DNA from: Methylovulum sp.
GTDB lineage: Bacteria > Pseudomonadota > Gammaproteobacteria > Methylococcales > Methylomonadaceae
Length of the DNA stretch: 45,078 nt
Direction of reading: 5' to 3'
NCBI GenBank assembly: GCA_030653435.1
Contig: JAURZI010000090.1
Coordinates: 1 to 45,078, forward strand
Of the stretch, positions 25,478 through 33,219 are shown one piece after another; positions within the stretch are counted from its first letter, which is position 1; every line of letters begins with the position of its first letter. The notes under the pieces are model-generated. The model did not search any database. It saw nothing but the letters and a program-made list of their open reading frames with translations, and was not told the origin of the DNA. The position numbers and the translations under genes were made by a program.

Positions 25478-27957
25478 GCCGTTTTAAGCTTGCTTTGCGC
25501 TTACTGTGGCGCGACACGCGCTCCGGCGAATTGACGGCATTACTGTGCGCGTTAATCATTGCCGTCGCCAGCTCAACGGCGATAGCGGTGTTTTCTGACC
25601 GCTTGCAGCTCACGATGACTACGCAAACGGCAGAATTTATCGCGGCGGATTTGGCCGTCGCTAGCCCCGATGCGATGCCCGGCGCGTGGCGGGCTAAAGC
25701 GGCGCAACTACAGCTAAGCCAGGCCCAGACCGTAGAATTCTCCAGTGTGCTCATAGAACACGACGAATTATTGCTGGCTAGTGTTAAAGCCGTCAGCAGC
25801 CGCTATCCGCTACGCGGTTTTTTAAAAACCGCCGACGGCGATATGGTAACGGAAACCATAGCCCATCAGGGGCCGGAAACCGGCGCGGTCTGGGTGGACA
25901 AGCGTGTGCTGTCGGCACTGAAGCTTCAGCTGGGCGATACGCTGAATGTCGGCGAAAAAACGCTGACCATCCAGCGCATCATCACCTACGAACCCGACAA
26001 GCAAGGCAATTATTACAGCTTTTCGCCGCGGATCATGATTAATGACGGCGACTTGCAGGCGACCGGCATAATCCAGCCAGGCAGCCACGTCCATTACGTC
26101 TTTCAATTCATCGGTACCAGTCCGGCCTTGGCCGCATTCAGTGACTGGTTAAAACCCCAGCTAACGGCTGCACAGCGCCTTCTGGACATCCACAAAGACC
26201 GCCCGGAACTGGGTTCCGCATTGGACAGGACACAGCGTTACCTGGGCTTGTCCAGCATGCTGGTCGTCATCATTTCCGGCGTGGCAATTGCCATGGCAGC
26301 CCGCCGTTATAGCGAGCGCCATTTCGACAGCACGGCGCTACTGCGTTGCCTGGGTTGCAGGCAGCGCGACCTGTTGTGGTTGTTCGTCAGCCAGTTTATC
26401 GTACTGGGCCTCATCGCCAGCTGTATCGGCGGGGTATTCGGCTGGTTCGCTCAACAGGGCTTGTTCCTGTTATTAAAGGATTTGCTGCCCCAACAGCTGG
26501 CAGCCCCCTCTATCCTATCGCTTGGCTTCGGGTTTATTATCGCCCTTACGGCATTACTGGGCTTTGCCTTGCCGCCGCTGCTCAGGCTTAAACAAGTGTC
26601 GCCATTGCGGGTATTGCGCCGCGATCTGGCACCCTTGCCCGGCAGCGCATGGCTGAGCTATGGGCTGGCGCTGACTGTCATCGGCCTGCTGCTATGGCAA
26701 TATACCGGCGATCTGGACATGACGGCAACACTGCTAGGCATGGGCGCGGCCACTGTGCTGGCGCTGGGCATGGTGCTATCGGCATTGCTGGACGCAGCCG
26801 GCAAATGGTTGCCGTTGCTGGGTCTGCGCTGGCGCTTCGGAGTGCAGGGGCTCACCCGTGACCGCCCCGCCGCTGTCAGCCAAATTCTGGCGTTCAGCAT
26901 CACAATGGTCGCGATGATACTAAGCTTTACCGTGCATAACGACGTTATCCGCAACTGGCAACAGCAATTGCCGGAAAAAGCGCCCAACCACTTCGCGCTC
27001 AATATTTTCCCCGACCAGCTCGACGCTTTTCGGCAGACGCTGGAACAGCAACAGATCAGCGGCAGCCGGTTTTATCCGGTGACCCGTGGCCGATTGACCG
27101 CCATCAACAATACCCCTGTGCAACAAGCCGCCAGCAAGGACTCCTCCGGCGAATTGGCCATTCACCGCGAACTCAGCCTAACCTGGGCCCAGCAACTGCC
27201 TGACGAGAATAAAATTACGGCCGGCAGTTGGTGGCTGAGCGAACGGCCTGGACGCGTTTCCGTAGAGCAAAAACTGGCTGAAAGCCTGCATATCAAGGTC
27301 GGCGACCGCTTGACCTTTACCGTCACCAGTAGGCAGTTCCAGGCGGATGTTACCAGCATCCGCTCTTTGCGCTGGGATACGATGAAGCCGAATTTTTATA
27401 TGGTGTTCTCGCCGGGCACACTGGACGGCTATCCCAGCACTTATTTGACCAGCTTTTATCTGGCGCCGGAGCAAAAAAACCTGCTGAATACGCTGGTTAA
27501 ACAATACCCCGGCATAACGGTGATGGAGGTTGAACAGATTTTGCATCAAATAAAAACCATATTGACGCACACCACACAAGCGGTCAATTATTTGTTGTAT
27601 TTTGCCATCATGGCCGGGATTGCTGTGCTGTATGCGGCCGTTTACGCCAGCCTGGACAGTCGCATTTATGAAAGCGCGTTAATGCGCGCCTTGGGCGCAA
27701 ACCGGGGCTTGCTCAGATCCGCCCATATCATTGAATTCAGCTTATTGGGCGGGTTATCCGGCGTGCTCGCGGTCATTATCTCGGAAGCGCTGCTGTATGC
27801 CTTATATAGCCGGGTCATAGACATCGCTTATCACCCCAATTTTTATCTGTGGTTACTGGTGCCCTTAGCCGGGGCGTTGTCGGTGGCCCTGACAGGATGC
27901 TGGGGATTGCGGGGCGTGCTGGATAAAGCGCCATTGTGCGTATTGAGGGAGCTATGA
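25474..27957 (+). CDS. ybbP: ABC transporter permease, YbbP type (FtsX/MacB-like)
   Basis: This 827-residue protein is slightly longer than E. coli YbbP. Its N-terminal helix is followed by a periplasmic domain, a core of membrane helices between about residues 255 and 440 (including the FtsX-type stretch around RRYSERHFDSTALLRCLGC), a second large periplasmic part, and a final group of helices near the C-terminus with IYESALMRALGANRGLL, a hallmark repeat of this permease class. It starts inside the ybbA stop codon, so the two are translationally coupled. The transported or extracted substrate is unknown; the neighbouring tesA suggests envelope lipid or lipoprotein work by context only. Confidence 0.9.
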   Translation: MSRFKLALRLLWRDTRSGELTALLCALIIAVASSTAIAVFSDRLQLTMTTQTAEFIAADLAVASPDAMPGAWRAKAAQLQLSQAQTVEFSSVLIEHDELLLASVKAVSSRYPLRGFLKTADGDMVTETIAHQGPETGAVWVDKRVLSALKLQLGDTLNVGEKTLTIQRIITYEPDKQGNYYSFSPRIMINDGDLQATGIIQPGSHVHYVFQFIGTSPALAAFSDWLKPQLTAAQRLLDIHKDRPELGSALDRTQRYLGLSSMLVVIISGVAIAMAARRYSERHFDSTALLRCLGCRQRDLLWLFVSQFIVLGLIASCIGGVFGWFAQQGLFLLLKDLLPQQLAAPSILSLGFGFIIALTALLGFALPPLLRLKQVSPLRVLRRDLAPLPGSAWLSYGLALTVIGLLLWQYTGDLDMTATLLGMGAATVLALGMVLSALLDAAGKWLPLLGLRWRFGVQGLTRDRPAAVSQILAFSITMVAMILSFTVHNDVIRNWQQQLPEKAPNHFALNIFPDQLDAFRQTLEQQQISGSRFYPVTRGRLTAINNTPVQQAASKDSSGELAIHRELSLTWAQQLPDENKITAGSWWLSERPGRVSVEQKLAESLHIKVGDRLTFTVTSRQFQADVTSIRSLRWDTMKPNFYMVFSPGTLDGYPSTYLTSFYLAPEQKNLLNTLVKQYPGITVMEVEQILHQIKTILTHTTQAVNYLLYFAIMAGIAVLYAAVYASLDSRIYESALMRALGANRGLLRSAHIIEFSLLGGLSGVLAVIISEALLYALYSRVIDIAYHPNFYLWLLVPLAGALSVALTGCWGLRGVLDKAPLCVLREL

Positions 27958-28012
27958 GCGTACCTAAAGCCGATTTGTCAGCGCGTATGCGGCACGAAAA
28001 GCATATCCGGGC

Positions 28013-28918
28013 TCAATACGCCAACATCCTTTCTTGGGCGGCAACCAGCAACTCATCAATGAAATGCTGGCTGTATAAAGGCAGGTAATTCTGCTTTAAA
28101 TAGGCGATTTTCGTGATGGATCGTGGAATGAGATGTGACAAATCCCTGATAACCAGATCCTGGTCCGCGTAAGGGTCATAAGCCATGCCGGCAATGAGGC
28201 CGACGCCCATGCCAAGACGCACGTAGGTTTTGATGACATCGGTGTCGGCTGCCGCCAGGATAATATCCAGCTTCACGCCTGCCGTTTTAAACGCGCTTTC
28301 AATATTCGAGCGCCCGGTAAAGCCGAAGCTGTAAGTCAGTATCGGATAATCCGCCAAACGCCCGCAAGACAACTCGCCTACGCACAAGGGATGGCCTTTG
28401 GGCATCACGGCCGCATGGTGCCATTCATAGCATTGCCGGGTAACCAATTCGGCATCGTCTTCCACTTTTTCAGTACAGATGGCGATGTCGGCTTTGTGCT
28501 CATGGAGCTGTGCGATCAGTTGTTCCGGCGAAGTCTGCACCATATAGATCCTGACACCGGGATATTTTTCGCGGAAGCGCCGTATCGGTTCCGGCAAAAA
28601 ATATTTCGCTTGGGTATGCGTCGTTGCAATATGGATAGTGCCCTGGTTACTGTCTAGGAAATCGGCGGCAATCGCCTGAATATTGAGTTTGGCCTGGTTA
28701 ATAGCGGCAACCTCGTCCATGACGCGCTGCCCCAACGGCGTCAGCGCAGTCAGTTTTTTGCCTTTTCTTTCAAATAACGGCGACCCTAGCTCTTCTTCAA
28801 ATAGCTGTAATTGTCGGCTGACCGCAGACTGCACAACGTGCATACGTTCTGCGGCCTTGGAAAGGTTCAGCCCGGTTTCCTGCAAAACGCGCAACAATTC
28901 AATCTGGCTTAAATTCAT
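28013..28918 (-). CDS. LysR-type regulator, CysB/Cbl-like
   Basis: This 301-residue protein has the LysR helix–turn–helix (residues 1–60: LNLSKAAERMHVVQSAVSRQ) and an effector domain with TTHTQAKYFLP, the CysB-family anion-binding motif, and later GMGVGLIAGMAYDP. CysB is the activator of sulfate-assimilation genes and responds to N-acetylserine and sulfur status. At 301 residues it lacks about 20 C-terminal residues of E. coli CysB. The sulfur-related genes cysZ, mtnA and the MTA deaminase follow within 4 kb, which supports the role but does not prove direct control. CysB and Cbl cannot be told apart here. Confidence 0.85.
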   Translation of the reverse strand: MNLSQIELLRVLQETGLNLSKAAERMHVVQSAVSRQLQLFEEELGSPLFERKGKKLTALTPLGQRVMDEVAAINQAKLNIQAIAADFLDSNQGTIHIATTHTQAKYFLPEPIRRFREKYPGVRIYMVQTSPEQLIAQLHEHKADIAICTEKVEDDAELVTRQCYEWHHAAVMPKGHPLCVGELSCGRLADYPILTYSFGFTGRSNIESAFKTAGVKLDIILAAADTDVIKTYVRLGMGVGLIAGMAYDPYADQDLVIRDLSHLIPRSITKIAYLKQNYLPLYSQHFIDELLVAAQERMLAY

Positions 28919-28966
28919 TGTGACTCGACTATCTGGGTGACTGACCTAAAACAGGCAAGATCTGGC

Positions 28967-29308
28967 TTATTTTGAGCGTTTAGTCGAATTGTAGGTATAA
29001 GAGCTGACCACGCCACGCTTGTCGAATTTGATCACTAAATCCTCGGTTTCGCTCTCGGTAAAGGCGTTATAGCGATAATTGCCGTAAGTCCACGTTTTCA
29101 GGCCATTTTCTATACCACTTCTCCAGGGTGTGCCGAAGGTGGTAAAAATATCATTTTGCGTTGTTTCGCCTATGCGTATCGTCTGTACTTGCCCGGCAGG
29201 AAACTCATGGCCCATAGACGCGCATCCTGAACCCAGCAATGCTGTTGACAGCACAAAACCACGAAAAACGTGCCGCAACATCCCAACAGTAAAAAGATCA
29301 GTCTTCAT
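28967..29308 (-). CDS. BamE/SmpA-like lipoprotein
   Basis: This 113-residue protein has a lipoprotein signal with lipobox LLGSGC (lipidated Cys29) and a SmpA/OmlA-type fold (IRIGETTQNDIFTTFGTPWR, then TWTYGNYRYN and DLVIKFDKRGVVSSYTYN). BamE is an accessory lipoprotein of the outer-membrane assembly machine, but many small paralogues of this domain exist and this one is not in a bam context. An in-frame ATG at codon 10 could be the true start. Its role is uncertain. Confidence 0.75.
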   Translation of the reverse strand: MKTDLFTVGMLRHVFRGFVLSTALLGSGCASMGHEFPAGQVQTIRIGETTQNDIFTTFGTPWRSGIENGLKTWTYGNYRYNAFTESETEDLVIKFDKRGVVSSYTYNSTKRSK

Positions 29309-29668
29309 GTGTGTATCCCTTAATTTAAAAAGCTATCGTGATTGTAATAAAAAAACGGGGGGCAAAATCGGCGCACAATCCTAACCATCATGCTGATTCT
29401 TGCTGGGAGCAGTAAAAATAGCGCACGGGTTATCTATGCCAGCATATTTTTTGGGTTAGGGTCAAGTTTGGCGTCACCCAACCCGCATCATGGCCTTATG
29501 TTCTCAAAATGGCTAGCTTTGGTAAAGGGCCGCCAGATCAAACCGCTGATATTTTCGTTTAAGGGCTATATAGCTTGCTTTTAACATCAGTTGATCGGTA
29601 ACGGATCAATCCCTGCAAATTGCACCTGAAGCAATGGAGTCATACCAACCCCATTAACTGAAAATCTG
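29309..29668. other. Non-coding stretch before cysZ
   Basis: About 360 bases with no supported gene. It contains an inverted pair TTGGGT…ACCCAA (29451–29481), a form seen in dispersed GGGTTGGGT-type repeats. A 64-codon frame at 29390–29584 on the + strand has no family resemblance and I do not call it. Confidence 0.4.
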
Positions 29669-30394
29669 TCAACGCCCCTGTTCTTTAAGCTCATGAATAT
29701 AAACCGTCGCGCCGATCACCGCCGCCGGTGCGACGACGATATTCAGCACCGGCAAGGTTAGCCCCATCATGGTCAGGCCGCCAAAGCTTAATGCGCCCAA
29801 GCGTATTTCCTTGGCGAGCTGTTTTTGTTCAGCGAATAAAACGCCTTCATTTTCGAAGGGATAAGCCATGTATTCCAACGCCATGCCCCACGCGCCGAAC
29901 AACGCCCACAAGAAAGGCGCGGCGACGTTTAGCCCTGGAATAATAAACAATACCAGTAACGGCACGGCACGGGTTGCCAGATACACAACCCGTTTAAATT
30001 CTGCGGCCATGACCTTGGCTATAGGCTGTTCCGGCGTGCTGCTGGTCAAGCCGGTGATGACCACCAGCGTTTTTGCGGCCAGCTTTCCGTAAAACGGTGC
30101 GGCTATCATATTGGCCATGACCGTAAACGTGAAAAACCCCGCGATAAAAAAACAGATAAAAAACAACGGCCATAATATCCAGTCCAGCCATTGCAACCAG
30201 CCGGGTATAAAGCTGTCTATCAAATCGTTCATATAATAGTAACCCAGCGTTAATGCCACGCTATACAACACCAGATTAATCAAAATCGGGATAATCAAAA
30301 AACTACGCAGTTCAGGGCTGAGCAGCAATTTCAGCCCCTTTAAGAAATAACCGATGGCGACTATCGGGTTGTTGCCTTTTTTAGCCAGTCTCAT
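29669..30394 (-). CDS. cysZ: Sulfate transporter CysZ
   Basis: This 241-residue inner-membrane protein matches CysZ (EI24 domain): [20 protein letters not shown] at the N-terminus, [15 protein letters not shown] after two long helices, and a C-terminal helical pair. CysZ brings sulfate into the cell for cysteine synthesis and is controlled by CysB in E. coli. A CysB-like regulator is encoded 0.8 kb away on the same strand. Its start codon overlaps the mtnA stop (ATGA, 30391–30394), so the two are coupled. Confidence 0.9.
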   Translation of the reverse strand: MRLAKKGNNPIVAIGYFLKGLKLLLSPELRSFLIIPILINLVLYSVALTLGYYYMNDLIDSFIPGWLQWLDWILWPLFFICFFIAGFFTFTVMANMIAAPFYGKLAAKTLVVITGLTSSTPEQPIAKVMAAEFKRVVYLATRAVPLLVLFIIPGLNVAAPFLWALFGAWGMALEYMAYPFENEGVLFAEQKQLAKEIRLGALSFGGLTMMGLTLPVLNIVVAPAAVIGATVYIHELKEQGR

Positions 30395-31416
30395 TGCAAG
30401 CTCCTCACACCTTGTGTTGATGGGTTCAGGATAACGCCGCGTTCAGTTACGATAGCGGAAATCAGTTCAGCCGGCGTGACATCAAACACCGGATTCCACG
30501 CTCTGACCAGCGAGTCTGCACCGAAATAACACGCCGGCAGCAATTCATTTTGATGGCGTTCTTCGATAGCGATCTGTGCGCCACTATCAATCGTCCAATC
30601 TATCGTTGTCGTGGGTGCAACCACCATAAATTTAACGCCATGCTGCCTAGCCAACACCGCCAGCGAATACGTGCCGATTTTGTTGGCGCTGTCGCCATTA
30701 GCGGCAATGCGGTCGGCACCGACGATGACCCAATCCACGGTACCTGATTTCATCAACCAGGCGGCTGCCGAGTCGGCAATCAGCGTGGATGGAATACCGT
30801 CTTGCGCCAGTTCCCAAACGGTTAAGCGCGCACCTTGCAGCCAAGGCCGGGTTTCATCGGCATAAATGTGCACCGGCTGCCGTTGATAAGCGCTGCGGAT
30901 AACGCCTAACGCCGTGCCGTAACCGCCGGTAGCCAGGGCGCCGGTGTTGCAATGCGTCAATATGCCTTTAGCGCCGGTCAGCAAATCCGCCCCCAGCTCG
31001 CCCATTTTATAATTGGCGGCAATATCATCGGCATGGATTTTTTCGGCACAGGCCAATAACGCCACTAGCGGATCAGCGCTGACCAGGCCCAATACCGCCG
31101 ACATCCGGTCCAGTGCGGTAAACAGATTAACCGCTGTAGGCCTGGATTTGGCAAGTCTGTCAATATCGGCGGCAACCTGTTGCCGCCAATTGTCCGCAGT
31201 CGCCGAGTAATGCCGGTAAGCGGACAATACCACGCCATAAGCCGCAGCGATACCGATGGCCGGCGCGCCGCGCACACGCATCGTCGCAATCGCTTCAGCG
31301 ACACCGGCGGCATCGCTGTATTCATCATAACGGCAGATGTCCGGCAATTGCCGCTGATCCAGCACTTTTAAAGCAGTTCCCGTCCATTGCAAGGACTGTA
31401 CAGTCAGTTTATTCAT
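30391..31416 (-). CDS. mtnA: Methylthioribose-1-phosphate isomerase
   Basis: This 341-residue enzyme interconverts methylthioribose-1-phosphate and methylthioribulose-1-phosphate in methionine salvage. The family's active-site pair is present: Cys156 in [21 protein letters not shown] and Asp235 in [34 protein letters not shown] at 48–62 is also diagnostic. It is divergent from the MTA/SAH deaminase (65 bases apart) and coupled to cysZ downstream, so sulfate uptake and sulfur salvage share a transcript. In Pseudomonas aeruginosa a homologous deaminase and mtnA are neighbours too. Confidence 0.95.
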   Translation of the reverse strand: MNKLTVQSLQWTGTALKVLDQRQLPDICRYDEYSDAAGVAEAIATMRVRGAPAIGIAAAYGVVLSAYRHYSATADNWRQQVAADIDRLAKSRPTAVNLFTALDRMSAVLGLVSADPLVALLACAEKIHADDIAANYKMGELGADLLTGAKGILTHCNTGALATGGYGTALGVIRSAYQRQPVHIYADETRPWLQGARLTVWELAQDGIPSTLIADSAAAWLMKSGTVDWVIVGADRIAANGDSANKIGTYSLAVLARQHGVKFMVVAPTTTIDWTIDSGAQIAIEERHQNELLPACYFGADSLVRAWNPVFDVTPAELISAIVTERGVILNPSTQGVRSLQ

Positions 31417-31481
31417 TTATCAAAACTCATCGTGAAAGTTATAATTCGTCATTTAAAAGTGCAAGCACCCAGGAACGTCCC

Positions 31482-32795
31482 ATGATAGCTGTCGATACCC
31501 TCATCCACGCACGCTGGATTATACCCGTTGAACCAGAATCCGTAACGCTGGAACATCACACACTGGTCATTGATGCGGGCAGAATTATTGAGGTGCTGCC
31601 TACTCATCTTGCACAAGCAAAGTATCAGGGCGCATGCACAGAAGCCCTTGATAACCATGCGCTATTACCGGGGTTAATCAACAGCCATACCCATGCGGCG
31701 ATGGCCTTGATGCGCGGTATTGCCGATGACCTGCCGCTGATGGACTGGCTAAACAACCATATCTGGCCACTGGAACAAAAATGGATGAGTGAGGCGTTCG
31801 TCAGGGACGGCACCGATTTGGCCATCGCCGAGATGATCAGGGGCGGCACGACCTGTTTTAACGATATGTATTTTTTCCCGGACATCACGGCAAAACAAGC
31901 GATCCAGCATGGCATGCGCGCCAGTATCGGCCTGATCGTGTTTGACTTTCCCACCATCTGGGCGGAACACAGCGACGCCTATATCGAAAAAGGTCTGGCC
32001 CTGTATGACCGCATGCGGCATCAGCCGCTCATCAGCACCACCTTTGCACCGCATGCGCCGTACACCGTTTCCGACGGGCCGTTGGAAAAAATCCGCACCT
32101 TGTCCGATGAACTGGATCGACCGATACACATCCATGTCCACGAAACCTTGCATGAAGTCGAACAAGCCCAGCAAGACAACGGCAAACGACCTTTGCAGCG
32201 CCTACATGAACTCGGCCTGGTCAATCCGTCACTCATGGCGGTCCATGCCACCCAGTTGACGGATGCAGAAATCGCCATGCTGGCGGAAGCCGGTGCACAC
32301 ATCGTGCATTGCCCGGAATCCAACCTGAAACTCGCCAGCGGCTTTTGCCCGGTCGCCCGATGTATCGCCGCCGGAATTAATGTCGCCTTGGGCACCGATG
32401 GCGCAGCCAGCAATAACGATCTGGACATGTTCGGTGAAATGCGTACCGCCGCCTTGTTAGGCAAAGCGGTCGCCGGGGACGCCAGCGCCGTTCCGGCGAT
32501 GACGGTATTACGCATGGCGACGATTAACGGCGCGAAGGCATTGGGCCTGGAGCATGAAATCGGCTCGTTAAGCGTGGGCAAAGCCGCCGATGTGATCGCT
32601 ATCGACCTGAACCTCCTGGAAACCCGGCCCTTATATTGCCCCGTCTCGCAAATCGTCTATGCCGCCAGCCGCCAGCAGGTTACCGACGTTTGGGTGGCCG
32701 GCAAGCGCTTGTTAAATCAACGCCAGCTGACGACAATTAATCTCGATGAATTAACTGCTAAAGTCGCACAATGGCAGCAACGGTTGTCGGGCTGA
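31482..32795 (+). CDS. mtaD: 5-Methylthioadenosine/S-adenosylhomocysteine deaminase
   Basis: This 437-residue amidohydrolase (TrzA/MtaD type) removes ammonia from methylthioadenosine or S-adenosylhomocysteine. Metal ligands are visible at INSHTHAAM (His69, His71), HVHETLHE, VHCPESNLKLASG and LGTDGAASNNDLDMF. It is divergent from mtnA. In the P. aeruginosa pathway the deaminase product methylthioinosine is split by a phosphorylase to the MtnA substrate; no such phosphorylase lies in this window. The substrate choice between MTA and SAH cannot be read from the sequence. Confidence 0.9.
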   Translation: MIAVDTLIHARWIIPVEPESVTLEHHTLVIDAGRIIEVLPTHLAQAKYQGACTEALDNHALLPGLINSHTHAAMALMRGIADDLPLMDWLNNHIWPLEQKWMSEAFVRDGTDLAIAEMIRGGTTCFNDMYFFPDITAKQAIQHGMRASIGLIVFDFPTIWAEHSDAYIEKGLALYDRMRHQPLISTTFAPHAPYTVSDGPLEKIRTLSDELDRPIHIHVHETLHEVEQAQQDNGKRPLQRLHELGLVNPSLMAVHATQLTDAEIAMLAEAGAHIVHCPESNLKLASGFCPVARCIAAGINVALGTDGAASNNDLDMFGEMRTAALLGKAVAGDASAVPAMTVLRMATINGAKALGLEHEIGSLSVGKAADVIAIDLNLLETRPLYCPVSQIVYAASRQQVTDVWVAGKRLLNQRQLTTINLDELTAKVAQWQQRLSG

Positions 32796-32888
32796 GCGAG
32801 GCATCGCTTCTATATCCGATTATTTACTCCCATCTGATCGAGAAAACGTCTAAGTTTTGAAAACCGGCAACGCCTACCGTCATACAAA

Positions 32889-32951
32889 ACGTAGGGCGTG
32901 CCGCGCGCGCCTTTTCCGGTACCGAACCGCCGATGGCGCACACAGCGCGCC
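32889..32951. repeat. GC-rich REP-like repeats, copy 3 (pair)
   Basis: GTAGGGCGTGCCGCGCGCGCC at the left and CAGCGCGCCCTGCGG at the right form an inverted pair about 35 bases apart. Similar sequences occur near 14979 and 23676. The pair is the usual arrangement of bacterial REP/BIME-type elements. Confidence 0.45.
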
Positions 32952-33072
32952 CTGCGGTGTGAAAGGGCTGAATAATGACCTCTGGCAAAATCTTCAACGC
33001 TTTTTGACTCAGATGGGAGTAGGATTGCACTTCAGCGTTGAATGTAAGCAATTTAAACCATACATAACATCA

Positions 33073-33214
33073 CTGAAGCCAAAAGCCAAACCATTAACAT
33101 CGAATCTTGTTACAACCGTTCCAACTTGAATCATTTGGGCATGGTTGACGAATTGGGACCGCCTGAATGGATTGATACCGTGATCAAACAAGATCATAAG
33201 CAACGCAAAGACAC
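33073..33214 (+). pseudogene. Fragment resembling the DUF4277 N-terminus of IS1634-type transposases
   Basis: The + strand frame ending just before the ppc stop reads LNHLGMVDELGPPEWID then KQDHKQRK, resembling the start of DUF4277-type transposases (…DHLGIVAG…IGL…QDHQQRK). Only about 50 codons remain, with no start and no catalytic part. It overlaps the downstream edge of ppc. This is a weak identification by motif only. Confidence 0.4.
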
Positions 33215-33219
33215 AAAAC

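Larger units (their letters stand above)
32796..33219. other. Region between mtaD and ppc with repeat and transposase debris
   Basis: About 420 bases without an intact gene. It holds a GC-rich REP-like repeat (about 32889–32951) and, near ppc, a short transposase-like fragment described separately. A 90-codon open frame at 32857–33129 is read through the repeat and is not supported. Confidence 0.5.

Noticed and set aside
29390-29584. 64-codon + strand open frame
   Set aside because: Reads through a repeat-like segment and shows no family resemblance.
32857-33129. 90-codon + strand open frame
   Set aside because: Crosses the REP-like pair; arginine-rich composition is typical of a shadow through GC-rich repeats.
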